Of a DNA stretch of 64,000 nt, positions 1-15,832 are shown one piece after another (positions within the stretch are counted from its first letter, which is position 1; every line of letters starts with the position of its first letter). The DNA lies in NCBI RefSeq assembly GCF_000499845.2, contig NC_023751.2:35205309-35269308 (forward strand). The letters are read 5' to 3'. Under the pieces are notes generated by a model. The model saw nothing but the letters and a program-made list of their open reading frames with translations. It was not told where the DNA came from and made no database searches. Both the position numbers and the translations under genes were made by a program. Source of the DNA: Phaseolus vulgaris. Taxonomy: Eukaryota > Streptophyta > Magnoliopsida > Fabales > Fabaceae.

Positions 1-2011
1 TATTATAACTTAATAAGAATTAAAATAGTCTTTTTCTTATTACTAACTTTAAATATTGGTTACATATGGTTTAGTTTCAAAGAATAAAGCAAAATTAGAT
101 TAAGAAGTAATGTAAAATCAAACCTATTTCAAGAATGATCAAAGTACATGAAACCTTTGAAAGCAATTACGCCGCCATTTTTTTTTTCTAAATTTAAACA
201 TACACAAAACCATGATTTCCTAAAAATTTTAAGAGGTCAACAATAATATTAAAAATCTAAATATGAGTTAAAAATATTTAATAAATGAAAAATTATATAA
301 CATAAAAAAAAAAAAACTCTTTATTTTTAATTTTTTAAAATATTATAATCCTTTTAGTTATAATTCATTAGTGTCAAATCTTGCATATCTTTCTTAAAAT
401 AAAATTATTTTTACTTAAAAGAAGCCTACTAACACCTACTTCTTCGCCGCAATTTGACTTCAAAGATAAAACAAGTGAGAATTTATTATTTATAAAAAAT
501 AGAATTTGGTTTAAACTCTCAATATATTTGCTTATGTTACTTTTGTAAGGTTTTTTTTCTTATGAGTTTGATTCAATCTTTGTTTTTGTTTTATTTTTAT
601 TTTTTTTATGTTATTTTTCATGTAAACTTTATATGTTAGCATGAATTTTATTAGAAATGAGAAATTATTAGTTTTATTTTGGTTTATACGACTACTTTTT
701 GAAAGTAAGAAGCTGGTGAAAATGAATATTGACAATGTCCTTCGGATTTTGTTTCTGAAAAAAGCTTATGAATGGGTTAAATGAATGGACATTCTGGATT
801 TTATTTTGACAAATTTTGCTGCCAAAGTTCTTTCGGTGGCATCAGAGACTTTTTGTCAGATAAACTTTTAGAATACTAATTCCTTTAGAGAACAAATATA
901 TTCTCTTTTAGTTCTTCTAAAAATATTTTTTTTTTATTTCGGTACAATTAATATATAGTCTTACAACGCGTGATTTAAATATATATTTTTTTAATTTATT
1001 AAAATATTTTTTGTTTAAATAATTTTTTTTAATTTATTAAAATATCTTTTAAAAATAAAATTGTGATGAAACGTTAACTTTCAAAACAATACCTCAAATA
1101 CAATTATTGATAGCAATCTTATCTAAAAATATTATACATAATAGACTTATAGTAATTTGTGTTTAGTGTTTTTCAAATAATTAAGAATATTAATGTAAGA
1201 GTAGGAAAGAATATAATTGCACAAAACTTTTAAGTACAGTTAGTTTAGCTTTCAAAAAGGAATATTAGTTTAACTTACTTTAATTTATTTTATTTCAACT
1301 AATCCCAAAAGCACATTACTCATAATTTTTTACTTTAACAAAAGTGGTGGTTATTGTAAATAACGCTTATTTGAATTTAGATTTTATTTCATTTATTTTT
1401 TAATTATCATTTTAATATGTTTTAAAATACATTAATTTTAAAAAATTGAATCATATCAAAATCAATATATTTTAAAGACATAAAAGAAACAATACTAAAA
1501 ATCCATTAAAAAATTGTAAATTCGTTTATTTGAACGAACTTATATTTAAATTCGGTGCAAAAATATTCACATACTTTTATTCAAAACAAAGTTTTAAACA
1601 GAAAATCCAAATTAATCTTGTATTTAATAAAATCCATGTTTGACAAAATCTAGAAAGTTAGTTGGTAGTTGGAATTTGATAGCTAGTAGCCGAAAGCAGT
1701 TAATTAAACTTCTCTCTAAAGCCTTTCTTTGGAAAATTATGGAAACTTTTTATAATAAATTTTCTGGAAAACTAAATAAATACGACTTAACTATAAAATT
1801 TATAAAATCGATTATTATTACATAACCTAACTCACAATCTAGTTATACCCATAAAATATAAATAAAATAAAATTTTTATTCTCACTAAAGAATTTTTCTT
1901 TGGTTTTCTAGTTAAATTTTTACTAAAAAATTATTAAATAATAACTAATTTTAGAAAAAAATAATTATTATTATATTATTTAAGTTAAATAGTTATAAAA
2001 TAAAAACTATA
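1..2011. other. AT-rich intergenic sequence, no gene seen
   Basis: Only short, low-complexity open frames occur on either strand, none with a recognisable domain or plausible exon structure. The stretch is dominated by A/T runs. It ends with the A that precedes the Helitron 5' terminus at 2012. Confidence 0.6.
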
Positions 2012-4004
2012 TCTATACCTATATATAAAGGGGATTCCCTCTTTAACTGCTCTAAATTTTTTTCCTATTTTATCCTTAGATTAACATTTGGTTTTATTTC
2101 ATTATTTTGGTTATTGCGTCATTTTCTACTTTATAAAAATATTTGAAATAGATTATCGGTTTTGAATGGAAAGATATGATTTATTTTAAAATTATGAGAG
2201 AGAAACAAATATTAGAAACCGTGAGTAGTGGCCAAAGTAGTGACAACAATTTTGAAATGTAACATCTTATTTTTAACTTCTTTCATAAATATTTTAACTC
2301 TCCACTTCTTGAGTTAACATCCACGATTCCTCTTTAACTGTTAACTCCTTATTTTAAGTCATTTATCCTTTAACTCCTTATTTTAAGTCACTAACACCCA
2401 ACCTTCTCAAAAGAAATTATTACTTTTACTTTTGGAGAATAAGAAGGAAAGAGAAGTGTTCTTCTATATATTCATTCTTTTTGTTAGTATGTTTCCTCTC
2501 AACGGAGAGTGACGAAGACAAAGAATGGTTCCGATGGAGTTATTGGAAAGAAGGCTTAACATATGCAATTTAGAGGTATCATCACTCAGTCAGACACTTA
2601 ATTGAAAGGGAGATAGACGCAACTTCGTGACTCGATCATTGGTGCACGCTACTCCTCTCCAATCGGTGCACGCTACTGCCGCTTACTAATGTCATAACAA
2701 CTCCCCTTTCTATTTTTTTTTTGTTTCGATTCGTTCTTTTATAATAATTTATTATTTACATCTTTGTCTCCTCTTCCCTTTCTATCTTTTTTTTTCCATC
2801 CTTTTATAATAATTTATTATTTATCCGTAACTATACCAATCTTTTTTAAAAATACCATTATCTTTGAGTTGATTTGAGTTCTAATGAGATCATTCATTTT
2901 TTAAATTGTTTTTGTTCAATATTTTTGTAATATAAAAATGTGTATATTTAATTGTTGTGTAATAACAGAAGCGGTTAGTAGATTTTAATTTTTTTAAAAC
3001 AAAAAGAATTTAACAAATAAAATCAATAGATACAAGTTTATTATTTGTTTTTTTATTTATTTTTATTCGCTGTTAGTTTGGGATTTTATAGAAAAAGGGT
3101 GTTCATTATTAAGGTAGTGTTAAAAAGGGTGTTGATTATTAATGTTTTAAAATAAATAATTAATATTATTTTAAAAAATTAATATATTTTGATGTCATAG
3201 ATGAAAATATTTTATTGTTAAAGATACATTTTTTGTTGTGAGTATCATTTGGAAGTAAAATATTTTATTTATTCTCACTTAATGGAGAGATTAGTACGAT
3301 TAATTTTATTTTTTGTTATCACCTAACTGGCAGGAGAGTGGAGAGATTGGTTACTTTTTTTTGTTTTAAACTGATATTATTATTTATTAAATAAGCATAT
3401 TTTATTTGTTCTCACTTAACTGACGAGAGATTGGTGCCTTCTATTAGGGAAGAGTGGAGAGAGAGAGGGGTGAAATGTGGATTTATAGACGATTACTCTT
3501 GTTTTTAGGCAAAAAAGTGATATATATAAAAAAACTGTGAAAGAGAAATAATATAAAAACATATGTCTCTCAAATCCTCCAAAATCTTAATTTTGAGATT
3601 CTGATAGAGTGATATATAAAAGAATTGTGAGAAAGAAATAATATAAAAACATGTTAATGTCTCCAAAATCCTAATTTTGAGATTCAAAACTGTATTGTTG
3701 TTCTTCCGTCTCCTCAATATTTCATCACCGTCAATTCACCAGGTCTTCCATCTCCTCAATGCTTCAAATTCAAAAACCCTAATGTTGACATTTTGAAATG
3801 GTGTATTGCTAATTTTATTCATATTTCATCTCTTTTATTTATCTTATTTTAAACATATTTAATTAAAATAAATATAAATATAAATAATAAAAAATTAACA
3901 CAAATAATAATATATTATTTAATTTGATTAAATTTTATATTTAATTATATAAAAATAAAATAAAAAATCGGATACACATGCGCGAGAGCGCCGTGTGCCG
4001 CTAG
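2012..4004 (+). mobile_element. Non-autonomous Helitron, 1993 bp, both ends present
   Basis: The left end reads TCTATACCTATATATAAAGG, the classic plant Helitron 5' terminus. The right end is CTAG at 4001-4004, preceded by a GC-rich hairpin (stem GCGC, loop GAGA, stem GCGC at 3980-3991, extended outward by CACA/TGTG pairing with a wobble and a bulge). The base before the element is A and the base after is T, matching Helitron insertion between A and T without target duplication. No Rep/helicase coding is visible inside, so it must depend on an autonomous relative. Its interior contains short tandem duplications (near 2330-2400, 3090-3140 and 3517-3690). Confidence 0.85.
3517..3690. repeat. Two-copy tandem repeat inside the Helitron
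   Basis: Two diverged units of about 80-85 bp follow one another. Both contain GTGATATATA, a GAAATAATATAAAAACAT block and CCTAATTTTGAGATTC or a close variant. The open frame on the minus strand here is just this repeat read through twice. Confidence 0.7.
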
Positions 4005-6769
4005 TATATTTAAAGTAGTTTCTATTATCAATATAAATTTATTAATTATCAAAATTTTATTTACTAACAACAGATCGATTAGTTCCGTTCATCTTCGACG
4101 TGAGTTATTACGCACTCTTTCAAAGGTGATTGCTTCTAGTTCTAAACTAATCTTTGTATAAATTTTATTCTTTATTCATTGTAATTTTATTATTTTGAAA
4201 TATATTTAACCAATAAAAAATATATTAAAAATAATACATTGGGAAAGGACTCCTCTATCAATATACATAGGAAAAAGTTTCCGAATTTACTTTTCTAATG
4301 AATAAATAAAAAATAATAAAATCTTATCCATAACAAATAAAATTTACGTGGTCATTACGGAATGATATGGTCTTATAAGAGAAAGAGTAAATAATGTTTG
4401 ACTATGGACATGTAAAGCAGGTCTCACGTAGTCTTAATACAATAATATCAGTGTTTCAATATATTAATTTAATACTTTATATTATATATAGTTTTCTTTT
4501 ATATAGCAAAAAGGATTTCACTGGGTTATATTGTGGTTGTCCATTGACAAAAAAAAAACATTTTTGTTCAAGTTTATAATAAAAAGTACATTATTATAAA
4601 ATTATTCTGATAAAAAATATCATTCATCTATAACTATATAGAGAATTCTTCTCGTTTACAAATTTACTTTTTAATTTTATCTATATATTAATATTTCAAA
4701 AATAAGTTTTTTTTTAACATTTTATTGTTATTTTGACACTATTATCATTTTTTTATTCATTTTTATTTTTTAATTCTATTATCTAAAAACCAAACCTTCT
4801 TTCAACCTTTCTATAAAAAACTTCACACTTTCTTTTTTATCAAAAATTTAACTTATTTCAAGTCTCACTCCTTTCTCTCACATCCTTACTCTTGGAGACA
4901 CACCTTCCCTCCTCACTTTTTTTTTTCTTTTCTTTACTCTTTTATGTAAAAAAGTACTCTCATCCTCAATTATTTTTCAAAATCGACTCACAACTATGAC
5001 AACAATAGGAGAACTCAAAATTCACCGCGTTGCAAACCCACAAAAAAAATACTTGCAATGCATGAATTCATATCATTTGACCTTTGTGGGTGACTTCACC
5101 GTTGCAACATCTAACCAGTAAGTGTGTATTTAGAAACCTAAAATTTCATAGAAGGCAAAAAGTGTCCACGCAATGATGACAAACACTTCTCTCTTTTTTT
5201 CTTTTTTTTACCAATCTTAAATTAATTTATATTTTTATTATTAATAGTTTGACATAAAATGCATAATTGTATTGGATTAATTCAAAAGAAATTGTCGTGG
5301 TCATCAAACACATGAAGTTTGACCATTGACTGAATTTAGATTAGTAACTCTTCGTCCAATGTGCTCTCTTCTCCAATTCTCCTCACTTTGTTCCGTAACG
5401 ATTCTCTCTTTTAGTGTAAACATTAACTTCTCAATTTTATCCTTATATTAATATATTTATTTTATTATTTTATTATCTCATTCATTTCATATTTTTCTGA
5501 ATAGTTACTAAATAAAACTGTTTTTATGATCATTTGGTTTTGAAAACTTATTTTTTTTCTTTGTTTGTTTTCTTCCTACTGGATTTTCTCCCTTTCACTG
5601 AAATAATAATTTCTTTGTGCCGTTTTCTAATTTGATAACAGAAAAGTACATTAAAATTCAAGTCTTTTTACTTTGCTTTGTACTAAATTTATAAAAAAAA
5701 ATCCTAAAGTGATTACTTCTCATATATAAAGATTTTATAAAGGTCATGCATTAATTATTATTATAAAAAGTAATATCAATAATAAATCGCTACATGTGGA
5801 GTTGTGTGCATATTATAAATTTTGATGTTTCTCATTTTGGTTTTTATTTATTTATTTTACTACTAACTTTTATTTTATTTTTTGTTATTTAGTGATCCAA
5901 AAGATTATATTTTTCACTTTTGTTTTTAAATTATAATATTTTTTAAGTTTAATTTGTTTCCATATTTAGTGTTTTTTCCCGATGATTGTAGTACATCTAA
6001 TATATCTTCTTTCTTACTCATTTTTTTTTTCAATTTTTACCCTCAAAATTCAAACTTCACATATTTTGTTCAAAAAATATTTGTTGCTAGCATACAAGTG
6101 CAGTAACATGGGTTGTATTATTTTTGTTTTAATTTATAGAAATGGTCTTAGTAAGAATCTATATACAAAATATCAAATTTAATAAATACAAACATTTAAA
6201 TTGTATTTTACGATTTTAAATTTAGATGACAATAAGGTAAAATGGTTGTCAAATATTTATTAAATATTATAAAAATTTAAATCAAAATAAATGGAATATG
6301 ATATTGACACAATTTTAATGATAAAAAAAATACATTTTTAAAAAAAAAAAAAATATAATGATATAAAATTTAAAATAAAATACAAAATAAATAAATTATT
6401 ACTTAAAGATTTAAAACAAGACATGACGTGGTTTTTAGCTTATCACTTTCTTGTTTCTCTTCATTCACGCTCCACTCCCTCCACTTTTCTCTCCTTTCGC
6501 TCCTTCACCCTCAAGTGTTCATTGAAGCAGACGGGGTGTCACTGTCTCATCCATCTTCGACTATAGTATCACCCTCAGAAACAAACACAATGTCAGAGAA
6601 AAGATAAAGAAAAAATTAATTTAATTGTTTAACAAGCTAAAATGAACTTATATTGAAAATAAAAATAAAACAAAATGTGTGAAAGATTTTTTATTATATA
6701 AGTTAATATTAATTTATGAAGAAATTAATTTATTTTATTTCTTTAATCAATCATATTTTTATATATATG

Positions 6770-7410
6770 ACTCAACTTAGAATATAAAAATAGTGATGGC
6801 TATGATAACATTTATTTTAATGATATAGGGAATTTTTGGTAAAGTTCAATCAACTACCAATCAATAATTAATGTATGAAATTTGGTGGAAACTTATTGTG
6901 CGACTTTAAAGTGCCTGTCTACATTAATTTCATTATGTGATGCTATCATCTACAATTTTTCTTTTATTAATTATTATGCAATTTCTATGAATTTTCCTAT
7001 GATCGAGACTACTCCACACTCTTTATAAGTGGATGAAATGCATGTATTTTATGTTCAAAATTAATATCTTCAAATCTTAAATCTTGTTGTGCCTTTTGTT
7101 TCTACAAGTGTAAACCCATCTAAACATATATAATGTTATATATATATATATATATATTATAATTCAACCAATTAACTTTAGAATATGAAGATAGTGATTA
7201 ATATAATGACACTTATTAAGTAACTTATTATCAAGACTAATGTACTAGTAATGAACAATTAATGCATAACTTTTTTCTAGAAACTTATTGTCCTAATGCA
7301 TGCAACTCTTACGACCCACTTATGTAGGTAAAATGCATATATTTTATATTTTCAATTAGTATCTCAAATGTTGTTGGGTATTTTGTTTTTACAAATATAA
7401 TATAAATTTG
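6770..7410. repeat. Diverged direct duplication, two units of about 250-350 bp
   Basis: The unit beginning near 6775 and that beginning near 7165 share ordered blocks: TTAGAATAT(A/G)AA(G)ATAGTGA, GAAACTTATTGT, an (A/G)AAATGCAT(G/A)TATTTTAT block and a final TGTTG(T/G)G...TTTTGTTT(C/T)TACAA block. The (AT)n tract at 7136-7159 lies between them. Confidence 0.55.
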
Positions 7411-8167
7411 GGTTAAATATTTTTTTTTTCTATGAAGTATAACACAAAATGATTGTTAGTTTTTTTTCGAAATTCATTATTGTTTTATTTGTAACTAATA
7501 TCCAATGTAACTACTTTCAATAAGTTGATGAAAGAGAATTTCAAATTGAACCAATTCCACATAGAGTGATTTATTCTAATTATTTTCATACTACAAGCAT
7601 TTGAATTATCTAAAGTTTGGAGTAAAAACGAAAATCAATTTCGTGTGTTATAATACACGAAAACATATTTAATCCTATAAATTTCTATTTGTCTTCATAA
7701 TCTAAGTGTGTTTTTTCTTCAAAATTCTGCTTTTCATAATTTATTACATACAATCTTACATTTTACTATATTAAAATATAATACACATTTTTTTCAATAA
7801 AATATTCATTTAATTGTTTTTACTTTCTTTTTTTATGTTTGTTTGATTTACATGTTCAAATTATGATTTTGTAATTTTTTTAATTATGGTAGAAAATCTC
7901 TTTATAAATTAGGACATAGGTTAAAATTTGGTATAATCCATCACTATATCAGTCAATGTTTAAGTATATGACCTTAATGTTGGTTGGATGACAAAATTTA
8001 CTAAGAAATTAAGACATTCTTAAAGTAATAATTCTTTAAGAAATATATAAATTTTTTATGAGAATTGAGTTTAAATCAAATTCACTTATCATTGAAATAA
8101 TTGTGTAATTTGTTGGATTGGGAAAGAGTGTTGTAAGAAAGACTAGTAAAATCAATATCCGAACTTT

Positions 8168-8290
8168 CTTATATACATTCCCATCTTTATGGCTAAACTA
8201 ACAAAGTTTGTATAAAGATGTGATAAAAAAATATCATAGAGTTAACATCTATGATAGTTTAGCCATAAAGAGAGTTAATATAAATGTAAG
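8168..8290. repeat. Foldback sequence with perfect 16-bp arms
   Basis: TCTTTATGGCTAAACT at 8184-8199 is exactly complementary to AGTTTAGCCATAAAGA at 8256-8271. Between them lies a second nested palindrome, ATCATAGA/TCTATGAT around GTTAACA. Outer flanks (TATATACATT / AATATAAATG) pair imperfectly. This could be a small MITE or a transcribed hairpin. Confidence 0.65.
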
Positions 8291-9149
8291 CACTCTCTTC
8301 CCGTTTTACTACTGGTCATGAAAAGTTTTATTTATGACAATATGGTAATTTGGAATGTATGAGCAGTTAAATTGATGGCAATTTTCACCTATAATATTTT
8401 GCTTTTTTTTTTCTTCAACTTGAAAGATTCTTTTAAATATAAAGTTGAGAAAATAGTAATTGCTTATCTTTTTATGGCCATTGAGATTTTAAAGAGGTTT
8501 TTTTATTCTTCTTCTTCTTGCGTCTACCTTCAGATGAAGAGATGCATTCAATATGCTCCATGCAAAATTGAGTGCTTCTTTTTTTCTTCAAGCAATTTCC
8601 TAAATACTGAAGTGATTACCTAGACCTATGTTAGACATCAAACATAGCAAATAGTCCTTTTAGGTTTTACAAAATGTGCATCAAGATGTTTGTTGACGTG
8701 GAACAACTTTAAGTGTGTCTTTCAAGAAATATTTGATGTTGTAAGAGCTTTTAAGATCTCATTGTAAGATGAAGACATTCTTTGGATACACATAAAAAGA
8801 AATACTATTTGTGAAGAATGTTAGCATACTATGTTCGTAATATCTTATTAGGAGTTGTGCTTGTCAAATAAGCAAAGACGCCAAGGTGTTATATCATGAC
8901 ATATGAAACACACATGTCTTATATGATCCGATGCTTAAAAAGAATCTTGCGTCTCACAAATAAAACATAGTCATATTTAATATACTTAATTGTTTTATAA
9001 GCATTAATCAAAATAACTAGGGTCAAATGATTTTTTTTCTCTAACAATTAGAAACAACTTGTTTTTTTGTTCACTCTGCACTTTCAATTCACAATAATTT
9101 GTTTCTTCCTAACATCAAACATCTATTCAATTAAAAACAAACGTTTACC

Positions 9150-9705
9150 CATTTGAATTATTCTATGATGATTTCAAACTTTATCTTGTTTGAATATCAA
9201 ATATTTCATTGGAACAAAGTTTATGTTTGGATTATTCTATGATGATTTAAAACTTGCTCCTTGTTCGAATCTCAAATATTTTGTTAGAACAAACAGTTAA
9301 TTTAGTGTTATGATATGAGACATTAACTCGAAGAACATTGATCAATGTAAATACGTGTTGAAAAATCAAGATATCTTAGATAATGATATGTCCCAAAAGA
9401 AACTTTATATATATTAATGAGATAAAAAAAATAAAGTTATTGTACAAATGTAAATAATGAAGTTTAATATAGTTTTTAGAGTATAATATATATCTAAAGA
9501 AAAATGACAATATCTGTGACAATATTTTATAGAAGTAAAACTTGTATAAGTCTTGAGAAAAACTTCATATATTGATAATTAAAAAAATAAAAATAGTTAG
9601 TGTGAAAATGTGAATGATAAATATCAATATAACTTTTAGAATATACTATATCTCGAGAAAAATAACAATATTTATGACAAAATATTTGATTGAAGTTTAT
9701 CCATG
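9150..9705. repeat. Two successive local tandem duplications
   Basis: At 9150-9300 an 80-90 bp unit is repeated: both copies contain ATTATTCTATGATGATTT, followed by CTTGTT(T/C)GAAT and TCAAATATTT. At 9384-9535 and 9550-9705 a second unit of about 150-165 bp is repeated (GAGAAAAACTT / AAAGAAACTT, then AATAAAGTTA-like and GACAATATTT-like blocks). Both have diverged, so they are old. Confidence 0.55.
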
Positions 9706-10019
9706 AAAAAAAATTATTGATGTAGTTCGATAAATTTAAAGAAATTTTTTAACAAGTATTAAAAGTCTATGATTTAGTTGAAAAAAAAAAAAAATACTTC
9801 ATAACATTTTGCACAAGTATTCTCCACTTGATCTACATCTTTTAAAATTAAAAAACAACATCTAACATATTATTGTAAGGATAACTTTTTTTAGAGCTAA
9901 ATGATTGAATACATTGTTTATTTATTCACCAACATTTTATGTCTATTTTATTCTTGTTAAAAGCTTTCATATCTTCTTTATTTTTATTTTTTATTTTTTT
10001 ATGCTTATTTTTTTTTGCA

Positions 10020-10470
10020 CTTTTGATGACTTTTTATGGCAAGTGCACCGCGTTGTCTAAAGTAATAATGTGTCCTTAAGAATGGATATTGAACCCAGAT
10101 ATTGGGTTTCATCTTTCTCACTCTTTTGTATTTTGATTAGAGATTGAACAAATTACTCTCAAAATCCAAATGGTAGAATTAGCCACACATCTTCTAGCAT
10201 CTTCTATTTTCCCAATTGGGTTACAAGTTACTCAATGATGTTTTCTTCTCAATCTTGCACACTAGGGTTGAGCCTCAAACCCCATATTTAACCTAATTTG
10301 TTAGGGTTAAGTGATTTTTTGGCACTGATGGACTCGTTTGGGCGAATAAAACGTAAAAAGACCCAATGTTTGTGTCTCTGACGCTATTTCACTCAAGCGG
10401 GATATAACTCGCTTGAGTGAGTTGCTTTGATGCTGAGTTGGGCGTTTTGTACGCTTGTGCATTTTGGGGT
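10020..10470. repeat. Probable retrotransposon-derived sequence with an 11-bp hairpin
   Basis: The stretch is less AT-rich than its surroundings. It contains a GGCAAGTGCACCGCG...AAGTAATAA phrase of a kind repeated in legume retroelements (recalled, not searched). A perfect inverted repeat, TCACTCAAGCG / CGCTTGAGTGA, lies at 10389-10399 and 10410-10420 around a 10-base loop. No coding remnant was recognised. Confidence 0.4.
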
Positions 10471-11489
10471 CTTCCAACTTCCTCCTTTTAGCTTATATTA
10501 TTATTCTTTAACCAATAATCTCACTCTTTCCTCTTAAACCCTGAACTTAACACCAAATTTGGAAATAAGATGTTCTTATTCAAATAAATCATAAAATATG
10601 TAAAAAGATATAAATTCATAAATTAGAGATTATTTTATATTTATTTTAGCAACTAATACTCATAAGTGTCTATATTTTAATTTGAAATATTACTGAAATT
10701 AGACACTTATCAGCTATATTCATTATGTGTATTATTGTTGTCAAGTTATTTAGTATATATGAATACAATGATAATTTGTCTAAACTCATAAATTTATAAT
10801 ATTTCTGAAATACTTATTTAATTGATGAGCTTTCTAAAAACAAAAACTTCTAGTCACCTTTAAAGAATATATGATAACATATCTAAAGAAAAAAAGTACT
10901 TTAAAAAAAAAAAACTTTTATTTCTCACTTTCTTATCCTGCTATTTTAGCATCAGAGATTGGGATTTGGGTTTAACGAAGGGAATAGGCCCAATAATTGA
11001 CAAAGGAATGAACCCAATAATTAAAAAGGAGAAGACAAATTCTTTTTCCACCCAACTTTTTTCAACCTGCACACTTATGCACTTTTAAATTTCCAAAAAT
11101 ATTCTCAGTCTGGAAATGAAATTCCTGAATTTAAAAATATATTATGGAATGGAATAGATTAGTATGTTATCAAAATGAAATATTGGAATAAAATTCGAGA
11201 ATCAAAATTTTATTTTGGAAAAGTAATTTAAGAATGCAAAAAGTAAGTTTTGAGATTTTTTTTTCAGAAAATAAAATCTAAAAATGTATTTTGGAAAAAA
11301 AAAATTCTGAAATCTAAACAAGTGTTATAAAAATCTAAATAAAAAGGGGTTCCGGAATGTATTTTTTTTCACACTCCCAATTTATTTAAGAGTTTTTTTT
11401 TTTTCAATTCACACAAAAATGGTGTAGGTTCAAATTTGATGAGGTGGAGGAAGTAATTGCCCAAGGAGAATAGCCCAATAATTCAGCAA

Positions 11490-11610
11490 AGAAGAAAAGG
11501 CCCACAAAGGTAAACACAGCACCTAAGAGAGAAAACCCTATGTTATATATAAATCTCGGAGATAACTCTGCTGAGTGACCCTTTGGCCGTTGCAAGCAGC
11601 AGAACATCGA
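11490..11610 (+). promoter_or_regulatory. RPL7: RPL7 promoter: site II, telo-box, TATA and 5'UTR exon
   Basis: A GGCCCA site II-type motif (11499-11506), an AAACCCTA telo-box (11533-11540) and a TATATATAAA stretch (about 11544) precede the gene in that order. Site II plus telo-box is the characteristic combination of plant ribosomal-protein promoters. A non-coding first exon ends at 11610 before a GTGAGT donor; the 5'UTR intron runs to 11764, one base before the base adjoining the start codon. Confidence 0.7.
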
Positions 11611-11765
11611 GTGAGTCTCTCTATGTTTTCGTTTGTTGGTGATGTGATGAATCATGAATGATTAATTCTGAATCAATGATCAAAATTGCTTGAATTTGTT
11701 TGCATTTGCATTCGATTGCTGTTAGCTATACGCATGTGATTAATTGAAACCTTGTTGTGTGAAGG

Positions 11766-14077
<2,312 letters not shown>

Positions 14078-15782
14078 TTGTCATGTGGTTGTTACTATAA
14101 ATTTTGAGGCCAAGACTGTTTTTTGTTTGTGCATTTATTACTTTGAATGTTTAGCTGATTGAGGTATTTCATTCATCATTGCTTAGTTATTAGATTTTGG
14201 TTGATACTTGATAGTGCAATTCGGGGTTTAGGCAATTTCTGGAGCAAATTCGAAAGATTAGAGTCCTGTTATTATTCTTCGAAGATTACCCTAAATTTAT
14301 ATATAATCTGATCTAGAGTTTTCAATTTTTTTTGTTTATTTGTTTTTAAAAATGATTTTCCATTGCATTTAGTGGTGATTAAACTTGAAAACATTTGAAA
14401 TTTAGAAATAATTATTACATTAAAATAAAATACATCATTATCTAATTTATGATATAACGACAACCAAACCCATAGTTTTCAGAATTTATGATTTCATTAA
14501 TGTGTTCACTGGTCAAAGAAAAGACTGACACTACAAGTGCAATCTTATTGTTGGACATGACTAACGCTACGTCTCCAACCATTGTAGAATAGTAATTTTT
14601 TATTATTTGTAATATCAAATAAATTTTATTTTAAATAAATATAAAAAGGATGTTTCAATCCTATAACATTCAATAGATTATCATTCCTGCATAACTCCAA
14701 AAAAATAAAATATCAGTATCATCACTCAAACAGTTGATTGCAACCTCAAATCGTTATACAAAACTTGCTAACTTTTTAGAATAGCTTAAACATTATTAGT
14801 ACTACAAAGTATAATAGGTACATTTACAAAAGAGAACACTTGCACATAGATAAACATGAACAAATAGGTAACAACTTTTTGTATAAAATGATTGGGGCAT
14901 AAATAGGAATTGTTGTGTTTGAAAGTATAGAGATTGTATAACTTTGATCAATGTAACTAATGTACTTGTTGAAGCACTCCAAGTGCTTATACTTTATTAC
15001 AAATAAGAAAAATGATAAATCTTATGTACTTTTTTACTGATATGGTCACTCAACTGAAACAAGTAATTGTTTGAAATATTTATAAATATAATAACTAATA
15101 GAAGTATTTACAATTTTAGTTATTTAAAAATAAAGATAGACTTTAATTCATGGATGAAACATTTTATGGAAATTGACAAGTCATGGAGAATACATATTTT
15201 CCGTGTTACTTTTAAATTTATTCCTCAATCATACAAATCCCTTTCAACAAGATAATATATAATATATTTAGTTGATTTTATTGAATTTCTATTTTGTTTT
15301 CTTGTAACAAAATAAATCCTACTTTTTAAGTTATGAGCCGTGAGCTTGAGACACTTATCTTAAATGACGTGTCTGTGTCGGATATACGTATCGAACACCG
15401 ATACTCGTATGTCACTTGTAGGATATGTATAGGTGGAGTGTTCAATTTAAAAAAAAATATTTGTTGAATTTATAACAATTCTAATACAATTGTAACACAA
15501 TTTTTTTTTTAAAATTCATTAATTTTCTAAAAACTCAAATTTATTGTATAAATTTTAATTGTAATTATAAGAATAAGGAACAAATTATGTTGAACCAGTC
15601 ATGAAAACATCTTTATGTTTAAAAAAAAATAAAATAAAACATATTTGTACACATAAATTTTTATTGTCAATTTATATAATTTATAATTATATAAAATATA
15701 AATCTGTATTGTCATATCTTACATTTTAGAGATTATACTTATCTCCGTCTTCGTGATGTTATATAGATTATGAGAACATCTC

Positions 15783-15790
<8 letters not shown>

Positions 15791-15827
<37 letters not shown>
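15791..15827. repeat. (AT)n microsatellite, about 37 bp
   Basis: Uninterrupted alternating A and T. It is the longest pure dinucleotide tract in the window and is likely to be polymorphic. Confidence 0.9.

Positions 15828-15832
<5 letters not shown>

Larger units (their letters stand above)
4005..11400. other. AT-rich intergenic region with local duplications, no gene seen
   Basis: No open frame with recognisable domains or intron-exon logic was found. The region holds diverged direct duplications (6770-7410, 9150-9300, 9384-9705), a foldback hairpin (8184-8271), an (AT)n tract at 7136-7159, and a retrotransposon-like stretch near 10,020-10,470. A slightly less AT-rich block at 8640-8960 matched nothing I recognise. 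Confidence 0.5.

Noticed and set aside
3505..3717. 70-codon minus-strand frame inside the Helitron
   Set aside because: It is a tandem repeat read through twice, not a protein gene.
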